Source: Candidatus Woesearchaeota archaeon (GTDB lineage Archaea; Nanobdellota; Nanobdellia; Woesearchaeales; UBA11576). From it: DNA of 10,001 nt. The position numbers and the translations under genes are program-made. The stretch lies in contig JAUVBP010000031.1 in NCBI GenBank assembly GCA_030591125.1, forward strand, positions 1-10,001, written 5' to 3'. Positions 5,410-10,001 of the stretch are shown piece after piece (the stretch's first letter is position 1; each line of letters opens with the position of its first letter). The notes under the pieces were generated by a model. That model ran no database searches. It worked only from the letters and a program-made list of their open reading frames with translations, and was not told the DNA's origin.

Positions 5410-6477
5410 ATGTTATCAAAAGAACAATACTCTCAAATTCTGGAAGAACTCGACAACTGTAAGCGACCGCTCTATTTTTTCCATGATGATGCTGATGGGC
5501 TCTCATCTTTCCTCTTGTTCTACAGGTACAAGCAGGAAGGGAAAGGTGTCTGCGTCAAGTCACAGCCTAAGGTGGACTCACGTTTCTTTAAGATAGTGCA
5601 GGAATATGAGCCTGACAAGATATTCATACTTGATCTTGCGATGCTTGACCAGGATTTTGCTGATGAGTTCAGGAACATACCGATAATATGGGTGGACCAT
5701 CACACGCCGTTGAAGGTACATGGAGTGAAGTACTTCAACCCGCGGTTGGAGAACATGGAGGATAATTCCTGCGCATCATACTTGTGCTACAATGTGGTCA
5801 AAGAAGCACGTCCTGAGGATCTCTGGATTGCTGCTGCAGGTACAGTGGGTGATTGGCAGCTGAATGAGGTGACTGAAGAGTTTGCGAAAAAGCATCCTGA
5901 TCTTCTGCCTGAATCTGTAGATAGGCCAGAGGTAGCTCTTTTTGATACGCCGTTCTCCAAGCTTGTGAGGATATTCAATTTCATGCTCAAAGGGAAGACC
6001 CAGGAGGTCATGCGTAGCGTGAAGACGCTCACGCGCGTAGAGTCACCTTATGAACTGTTGAAGAACAATACTCCAAGGGCGAATTTTCTATTGAAAAGAT
6101 ATGATGAGATCAATGATCTCTATGATGAGCTGCTGGACTTTGCTGTCAAGAAAGTGTCAAAGAGCAATCTTCTGCTGGTAAGATACGCTGAGATCAAGAT
6201 GAGCTTCAGCAGTGAACTGTCTAACGAGTTGCTTTATCGTTATCCTGATAAGGTGATCCTTGTGGCACGCGAGAAATCTGGCGAGATGAAATGTTCATTG
6301 CGGACAAGTCCCGGCATAAATATGCAGGAGGCATTGAAGAAAGCTCTTGAGGGTGTTGAGGGATATGGCGGTGGCCATAAGTTCGCCTGCGGAGCGTGCG
6401 TCAAGGTAGAGCAGTTTGAGCAGTTTGTGGAACAGCTCAAAGAGGCTATAAAGAAGCCTCAGAAGGAAGATTCTTGA
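5410..6477 (+). CDS. DHH/DHHA1 family phosphoesterase (archaeal RecJ-like)
   Basis: The family uses two metal ions to hydrolyse phosphodiesters: RecJ-type exonucleases, archaeal GAN-type nucleases, oligoribonucleases and similar enzymes. In this 355-residue protein the DHH domain comes first, with motif I HDDADG (25-30), motif II ILDLA around D75, motif III VDHH (95-98) and motif IV GTVGD (144-148). After a helical linker comes the DHHA1 domain with GYGGGHKFACGAC (318-330), whose GGGH loop contacts substrate. All catalytic acidic and histidine residues are present. No S1 or OB domain is fused, so it matches the short archaeal RecJ-like class, which takes part in replication fork or DNA repair work or RNA turnover; sequence alone does not decide which. 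An in-frame TAG at 5398 rules out a start further upstream. It is flanked by its own promoter and an independent tRNA gene. Confidence 0.88.
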   Translation: MLSKEQYSQILEELDNCKRPLYFFHDDADGLSSFLLFYRYKQEGKGVCVKSQPKVDSRFFKIVQEYEPDKIFILDLAMLDQDFADEFRNIPIIWVDHHTPLKVHGVKYFNPRLENMEDNSCASYLCYNVVKEARPEDLWIAAAGTVGDWQLNEVTEEFAKKHPDLLPESVDRPEVALFDTPFSKLVRIFNFMLKGKTQEVMRSVKTLTRVESPYELLKNNTPRANFLLKRYDEINDLYDELLDFAVKKVSKSNLLLVRYAEIKMSFSSELSNELLYRYPDKVILVAREKSGEMKCSLRTSPGINMQEALKKALEGVEGYGGGHKFACGACVKVEQFEQFVEQLKEAIKKPQKEDS

Positions 6478-6504
6478 TTTCTCTATAAGTGCTACTGCAC
6501 AAAT

Positions 6505-6512
6505 TTTATAAA
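6505..6512 (+). promoter_or_regulatory. TATA box of the tRNA-Gly gene
   Basis: TTTATAAA is centred ~30 nt before the mature tRNA 5' end at 6539. Transcription should start only a few nt upstream of the tRNA. Confidence 0.7.
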
Positions 6513-6538
6513 CCCCCTATTTTCCCTTGTTACTAACC

Positions 6539-6627
6539 GCGCTGGTAGTTTAATGGTAGAATCACGGCCTTCCAAACCTATATGGTGAAGTGAGCCGTTG
6601 GCCTGGGTTCAACTCCCAGCCAGCGCA
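6539..6627 (+). tRNA. tRNA-Gly(UCC) with an 18-nt intron
   Basis: The acceptor stem GCGCTGG (6539-6545) pairs perfectly with CCAGCGC (6620-6626), followed by discriminator A (6627); CCA is not encoded. The T arm is CTGGG-TTCAACT-CCCAG (6603-6619). The D arm starts GTTT (6548) and closes with GAAT (6559-6562), with one G-T and one T-G pair. The anticodon stem ACGGC (6564-6568) pairs with GCCGT (6594-6598). Once the intron is removed the loop reads CTTCCAA, giving anticodon TCC (6571-6573), which decodes GGA and probably GGG. The gene has its own TATA box and is followed by a hairpin with a T-run. Confidence 0.95.
6575..6592 (+). other. tRNA intron at position 37/38 with canonical bulge-helix-bulge
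   Basis: The 18-nt intron AACCTATATGGTGAAGTG lies after A37. CTTC (6569-6572) pairs with GAAG (6587-6590) as the central 4-bp helix. It is flanked by 3-nt bulges CAA (6573-6575) and TGA (6591-6593), each cut after its second base. The intron's own ACC/GGT stem closes a 5-nt TATAT loop. This is the strict hBHBh' form, so a standard archaeal splicing endonuclease should cut it, with exon ligation by RtcB and archease. Confidence 0.93.
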
Positions 6628-6633
6628 TATAAC

Positions 6634-6681
6634 AAAGGTAAAATGCCAGACGAGCTCGCGAGTCGGCACTTTTGCCTTTTT
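6634..6681 (+). terminator. Hairpin 1 with T5 tail, after the tRNA gene
   Basis: AAAGGTAAAATGCC (6634-6647) pairs with GGCACTTTTGCCTTT (6665-6679) with one wobble and one bulge; GAC/GTC adjoins inside. It is followed by TTTTTGTATGCTC. It fits a terminator for the tRNA transcript and is the first of three related hairpins. Confidence 0.6.
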
Positions 6682-6689
6682 GTATGCTC

Positions 6690-6727
6690 AACAATCCCGA
6701 TGACCGAAGGGAGTCGAGATTGTTTTT
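6690..6727 (+). terminator. Hairpin 2 with T5 tail
   Basis: AACAATCCCGA (6690-6700) pairs with TCGAGATTGTT (6714-6724) except for one C-A mismatch. A 13-nt loop contains CCGAAGG. The tail TTTTTGCATGCTT resembles that of hairpin 1. Confidence 0.5.
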
Positions 6728-6737
6728 GCATGCTTAA

Positions 6738-6771
6738 AATAATCTCGATGAAGTCGGGATTATTCTTGTAT
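6738..6771 (+). terminator. Hairpin 3 with TTCTTG tail
   Basis: AATAATCTCGA (6738-6748) pairs with TCGGGATTATT (6754-6764) with one T-G wobble around a TGAAG loop. The tail TTCTTGTATGATT parallels those of hairpins 1 and 2. The 6628-6835 stretch contains these hairpins and the next promoter, and no gene that I can see. Confidence 0.5.
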
Positions 6772-6804
6772 GATTCTACTCGCTTCCACAATCCACCAAC
6801 AAAC

Positions 6805-6812
6805 TTTATAAA
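6805..6812 (+). promoter_or_regulatory. TATA box of the PIG-L/GT4 operon
   Basis: TTTATAAA is centred 27 nt before the ATG at 6836, and it is identical to the tRNA TATA box. The spacing implies a leaderless mRNA. Confidence 0.7.
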
Positions 6813-6835
6813 CACCAATACCCCATATTTTCTCC

Positions 6836-7498
6836 ATGACTAAGACCTCTAAACCTAAGGATACTGTGATGGTCATCTGTGCCCATCCTGATGATGAGAT
6901 AATCGGGGCAGGTGGTACTATAGCACGTTACTCAAAGGAAGGCAAGAGGGTCATAGCGGTCATCTTCTCTTATGGTGAGAATTCCCATTGGTGGCTCAAG
7001 AGGCGGTGCACTGTTGAGATGCGTGTCAAGGAGTCCCGCGCTGCAGGCGAAGTGGTAGGCACTTACAAGACAATATTCTTGGGGTTGAAAGACTTTGAGC
7101 TCAAGGAGGAGATCAAGAAGAAGAAGAATCTTGCCATGCTTGAGCGCGTCATCGCCAAATACGATCCTTCCAAGATTCTGACCCATTCTCCTGATGATGT
7201 GATCTATGCAGACCATAAGGCAGTATGGGAATCGGTTGAGAAGGTCACTTCCCGCATGAAGTATAAAGGTGACATCTACACTTTCAACATCTGGGCCAAG
7301 GATGTGCGTTTCACCAGGAATCCTAAGCTGTTCATAGACATCTCAGATACATTCTCTTTGAAATGGGCTGCATTGAAATGTTTCAAGAGCCAGCACATGT
7401 ACATATTCCAGCTTTATCCAGGCATTCTCTGGAGGGCTTTAAAGAGCGGCTTTGAGCACAAGTGCCGTTTTGCAGAGGTCTTTACTAAGGTGAATTGA
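6836..7498 (+). CDS. PIG-L/LmbE family N-deacetylase
   Basis: PIG-L family enzymes are zinc hydrolases that remove acetyl from N-acetylglucosaminyl groups, as in GPI anchor (PIG-L), mycothiol (MshB) and bacillithiol (BshB) synthesis. The 220-residue protein has the N-terminal motif AHPDDE (16-21), with H17 and D20 as likely zinc ligands and D19 as the catalytic base. The second motif HSPDDVIYADHKAVW (117-131) contributes the third ligand H127. There is no signal peptide, so it probably acts in the cytoplasm. The gene is preceded by a TATA box at leaderless distance. A GT4 glycosyltransferase starts 9 nt downstream; in the known pathways a GT4 enzyme makes the GlcNAc conjugate that the deacetylase then opens. 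The actual substrate here is unknown. Confidence 0.9.
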   Translation: MTKTSKPKDTVMVICAHPDDEIIGAGGTIARYSKEGKRVIAVIFSYGENSHWWLKRRCTVEMRVKESRAAGEVVGTYKTIFLGLKDFELKEEIKKKKNLAMLERVIAKYDPSKILTHSPDDVIYADHKAVWESVEKVTSRMKYKGDIYTFNIWAKDVRFTRNPKLFIDISDTFSLKWAALKCFKSQHMYIFQLYPGILWRALKSGFEHKCRFAEVFTKVN

Positions 7499-7507
7499 GG
7501 CGGGTTG

Positions 7508-8629
7508 ATGGAAGAGCAGAAAAAGAAGACACTACTTATAGCGACGGATTCTTTCCTTCCGCGTTGGGATGGCATAGCCAGGTTCCTCAATGAGGTGGTC
7601 CCTCACCTGAAGGATCATTTTGAGATAATAATCGCTGCGCCGAAGTTTGAGGGCGAGTATAAGGGCTTCCATGATGTTGTTGTCCTTAGGTTTCCGGTCT
7701 ACAAGTGGAAGATTGCAGACTTTCATCCTGTCAAGTTCAAACGCTCCAATATTGCGAAGCTTGTCAAGCGTTCTGATATCGTCTGGACCCAGAGCATAGG
7801 GACGATAGGGTCTTTGGCGATGCACTATGCAAAGAAATATCATAAGCCATTACTGGCATTTGTGCATTCTGTTGAGTGGTTCCTTTTCTCGAAGTCGCTT
7901 AAGAGGTTCAAACGGTCGGTGGAGTTCACGATAAGGAAAGCGATACCGTTCTTATACAACAAATGCGATGTCATCATGATACCTTTTGAGGGTATGGCTC
8001 CGATGCTGGAAGACCAGTCGATCAATGTGAAGAAGGATGTGGTCCACCTTGGTGTCGATGTCGATAAGTTCCATCCTCCTGAGTCAAAGGCGCTTGCCAA
8101 GCAGAAGCTTGGGCTTAACCCTAATAATGTGGTGATAGGTTATCTCGGCAGGTTCGGCAGGGAGAAGGACATCCCCACGTTATACGAGGCATTCAGGAAG
8201 ATACATGCTGAGCGTCCTGATACGACACTCCTCCTTGTAGGAGGAAAGATGAAGCCTTTCGATCACATGGAGGACGTGAAAGTGGTAGGTTCTGTGAACA
8301 AGCCTGTGCCATATTATCAGGCGATGGACATATACGTGCTCCCTTCACTGACAGAGACTACTTCTCTGACCACGATGGAAGCGATGGCCTGCGGGCTTCC
8401 TGTTGTAGTGACGCCTGTAGGTTATATCGAGAAATATATAGAGAACAAGCACAATGGTTTTAGTTTCCCTGTGCAGAATGTTGAGCGGCTTACCCTGCTT
8501 CTGGACAAGCTCATAAAAGATAAGCCTTTGAGGAAAGATATAGGTGAGAATGCCCGGCTTACCATGGTGCACAAGCACTCCTGGAAGAAGACGGCTGAAG
8601 ATATAATCAGGATACTTGATAGGTTCTAG
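7508..8629 (+). CDS. GT4 family glycosyltransferase
   Basis: The 373-residue protein has the GT-B layout. The N-terminal half starts LLIATDSFLPRWDGIARFLNE (9-29), an acceptor-side loop as in PIG-A, MshA and PimB-like enzymes. The C-terminal half contains GYLGRFGREKDIPTLYEAF (211-229) and the nucleotide-sugar motif E-x7-E (E283-E291) in the stretch PSLTETTSLTTMEAM followed by ACGLPVV (294-300). The donor and acceptor cannot be read directly. Adjacency to a PIG-L deacetylase favours UDP-GlcNAc as donor. No membrane span is evident; such enzymes usually sit on the inner face of the membrane. I chose ATG 7508 over TTG 7505 because TGAGG (7496-7500) gives a normal SD spacing. The stop (TAG 8627-8629) overlaps the stop of the convergent gene as CTAG. 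Confidence 0.9.
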   Translation: MEEQKKKTLLIATDSFLPRWDGIARFLNEVVPHLKDHFEIIIAAPKFEGEYKGFHDVVVLRFPVYKWKIADFHPVKFKRSNIAKLVKRSDIVWTQSIGTIGSLAMHYAKKYHKPLLAFVHSVEWFLFSKSLKRFKRSVEFTIRKAIPFLYNKCDVIMIPFEGMAPMLEDQSINVKKDVVHLGVDVDKFHPPESKALAKQKLGLNPNNVVIGYLGRFGREKDIPTLYEAFRKIHAERPDTTLLLVGGKMKPFDHMEDVKVVGSVNKPVPYYQAMDIYVLPSLTETTSLTTMEAMACGLPVVVTPVGYIEKYIENKHNGFSFPVQNVERLTLLLDKLIKDKPLRKDIGENARLTMVHKHSWKKTAEDIIRILDRF

Positions 8630-9903
8630 AAATAACTCCCACTGCAATCCCCTTTATCAAAATCATCCTCTGCCATGTTCCCATGGTTCCATCTGTCAAG
8701 TATATTATGTAGGGTGTTGGTATCATATAAGCATGTACCATCAGTCCCTACCATCCCTTTTGCCATCTCCTTTGTAGCGGCTATCTCTTCGTCAAGTTCT
8801 TCCTGGCTGTACCCATCGTCCAGAAGCTGCTGTTTAGTGTCATCTGTATAGTCGATGTCAAATGCTTTGTTTTTTATGTAGAATACGCATCTTCCTGCGT
8901 CAAGGCCTCGAAGCTCGTAATGGTCTGTGTATGTCTGTATCGTGCCGAACATCTCTACTGTTGCAGTGAAGTCGACCTCTGCAGGTGTGCAGTCGGATGA
9001 TCTCTCCACAAAGCAGGACATATCTGTTCCGCAGTCTTCCATATCTTCAGGAGGTTCATCAACACTTGCACCTGCATTGACCTTGTACAGTTTCTGTTGT
9101 TTCTTCTGGTTGCCTGACTGGTCTTTGGCAAAGATTGTCATGTGATAATAACCATCCAGATAGTAATCTTTGATCTCCCTGGTGACACTGTAGATATCAT
9201 CGCCGGCTTTCTTGTCGCCATTGTTGCCTTTGTCGTTCATTTCTCCTTTCTCGCCTTGTGTGGCCGCCAGTTCAAGCACTTCGAACCACACTTTTGCTAT
9301 GTCTGCTTTTCCGTTATTGTCGATGACTTTGGCTTCGATGAGTATCTCGCCGCCTATGTCGACCTCTTCAGGGGTGATCTTTATCTCTGACACTCGGGGT
9401 GATTCCTGCTGGCCTGTTATGGCTTCTTCTTCTGCCTCTTCAGGGGTTGTCTCTGCTTCTTCTATTGCTCCAGGGATCTCTGCAGGAGGTTCATCGCAGT
9501 CATCATCTGCGTCAAACTCGCATCCCGCCGGGCAGTACCAGTCTCCGTCTTTACAGTCTGTTATCTGCTCGTGCACACAGGTCTTAGGTATTCCTGTACA
9601 GCTATCCTCTGTCGATAGCTCGCCATCCTCACAGTCAGAGTCCTTTCTGCATTCGTATTCTGCAGTGGATATGCATGAACTCCTGTAGCATTCATGCCCT
9701 GGAAGGCATCCGCAGTCATCACAGCAGTTCAGGAAACTCTCTCCTGCTACACATTGCCCATCACCACACACTTTCTGTGTTGCTGTACGGCTCCGCGTGC
9801 CTGTGCTTATCGTGCTCTCTTCTGCAGGGAATGTTGTGGTATCGTATCTGAACAGTTCTTTATTCACGACATACACAGCTTTCTGGCCCTCTCCTGCCTT
9901 CAA
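8626..9903 (-). CDS. 5'-truncated cysteine-rich secreted or surface protein
   Basis: About 425 residues are readable. There is no credible start: the frame begins with TTG at 9903, an in-frame stop lies at 9925-9927, no ATG occurs in the first half, and no signal peptide is present although the protein looks extracellular. Residues 46-136 carry 16 cysteines in CGDGQC...CCDDCGC type repeats common in exported archaeal proteins. A Glu/Pro-rich acidic linker follows (~137-168), then an Ig-like domain (~170-275) with a possible calcium loop GDKKAGDDIYS. The C-terminal domain (~288-425) has CGTDMSC, a strand-rich part and a helical part ending near a final Cys. The likely role is a surface or adhesive protein. 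The start is probably lost at the sequence junction near 9900, so treat it as partial or a pseudogene. Confidence 0.7.
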   Translation of the reverse strand: MKAGEGQKAVYVVNKELFRYDTTTFPAEESTISTGTRSRTATQKVCGDGQCVAGESFLNCCDDCGCLPGHECYRSSCISTAEYECRKDSDCEDGELSTEDSCTGIPKTCVHEQITDCKDGDWYCPAGCEFDADDDCDEPPAEIPGAIEEAETTPEEAEEEAITGQQESPRVSEIKITPEEVDIGGEILIEAKVIDNNGKADIAKVWFEVLELAATQGEKGEMNDKGNNGDKKAGDDIYSVTREIKDYYLDGYYHMTIFAKDQSGNQKKQQKLYKVNAGASVDEPPEDMEDCGTDMSCFVERSSDCTPAEVDFTATVEMFGTIQTYTDHYELRGLDAGRCVFYIKNKAFDIDYTDDTKQQLLDDGYSQEELDEEIAATKEMAKGMVGTDGTCLYDTNTLHNILDRWNHGNMAEDDFDKGDCSGSYF

Positions 9904-9904
9904 A

Positions 9905-10001
9905 AAGCCAGAACGTGAAGTAATTCAACAGATAAAGTCAAGTGGTTTTCGGTGGAGTCCTAAAGTAGGTAACTGGTGCAGAAAACACACTGGTAATGCA
10001 C
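9905..10001 (+). CDS. Fragment of a phage/plasmid-type protein (GFRWSP...W motif), runs off the window
   Basis: The + frame from 9905 has no stop to the window end. It reads KPEREVIQQIKSSGFRWSP (from 9905), then K-V-G-N-W-C-R-K-H-T-G-N-A. The pattern 'K(P)-x-x-x-x-I-x-x-x-K-x-x-G-F-R-W-S-P-x-x-x-x-W-x-R-x-x-T-x-N-A' is familiar from a small domain of uncharacterised proteins on phages, plasmids and integrated elements, where W-Q-R is usual (here W-C-R). I recognise it from memory and cannot name the family firmly. No start is visible. Its frame enters from sequence antisense to the cysteine-rich gene, so a rearrangement or assembly joint probably lies near 9895-9908. Confidence 0.5.

Noticed and set aside
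6569..6576. Reading the tRNA anticodon as CCA (tRNA-Trp)
   Set aside because: The anticodon stem ACGGC/GCCGT and the BHB geometry fix the loop as CTTCCAA, so the anticodon is TCC (Gly).
9212..9688. 158-codon Ser/Pro-rich + strand open frame
   Set aside because: It is the complement of the cysteine-rich and acidic minus-strand gene; its composition is explained by that.
1..10001. CRISPR array, insertion sequence or rRNA genes
   Set aside because: No regularly spaced direct repeats, no transposase-like reading frame with terminal repeats, and no rRNA-like sequence were seen.

Overview
This window looks archaeal. It encodes deoxyhypusine synthase (found in archaea and eukaryotes) and archease. 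Its tRNA gene is interrupted by a short intron that folds into a textbook bulge-helix-bulge splice site. At least five genes have archaeal TATA boxes about 25-28 nt before the start codon or RNA 5' end. Small pilin-like membrane proteins, a cysteine-rich surface protein and short versions of housekeeping enzymes suggest a DPANN lineage, perhaps Woesearchaeota or a relative. That placement rests on protein style, not on a marker gene.

Layout. 1-1695 (+) is a tight gene row: the end of a probable pseudopilin-like protein, a second pseudopilin-like protein, a small acidic low-complexity protein, and archease. 1803-2303 (+) is a GNAT acetyltransferase with its own promoter. It converges on deoxyhypusine synthase (2311-3327, -). 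A divergent promoter region (3328-3553) leads to a two-gene sulfur-transfer unit (+): an E1/ThiF-like adenylyltransferase overlapping a minimal THUMP-less ThiI by 4 nt. After a 246-nt gap with an inverted repeat, a TATA box and a long T-tract comes a DHH/DHHA1 phosphoesterase (5410-6477, +). Then come tRNA-Gly(UCC) with an 18-nt intron, and about 200 nt holding three consecutive hairpins with T-rich tails. A leaderless PIG-L deacetylase and GT4 glycosyltransferase pair follows (6836-8629, +). Its stop codon overlaps that of a convergent, 5'-truncated cysteine-rich secreted protein (8626-9903, -). The last ~100 nt read, on the + strand, as part of an unrelated gene of phage/plasmid type.

How the genes may work together. 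Archease assists the RtcB ligase that joins tRNA exons, and the window also holds an intron-containing tRNA (RtcB itself is not here). The E1-like protein and ThiI probably act together in sulfur activation and tRNA 4-thiouridine formation. The PIG-L and GT4 enzymes have the logic of the GlcNAc-transfer-then-deacetylation pairs of GPI, mycothiol and bacillithiol synthesis, so a glucosamine-bearing glycolipid or small molecule is a reasonable guess. The points most worth a second look are the interchangeable hairpins at 6690-6764, the minimal Fe-S-type ThiI with its E1 partner, the PIG-L/GT4 pair, and the abrupt junction near 9900.
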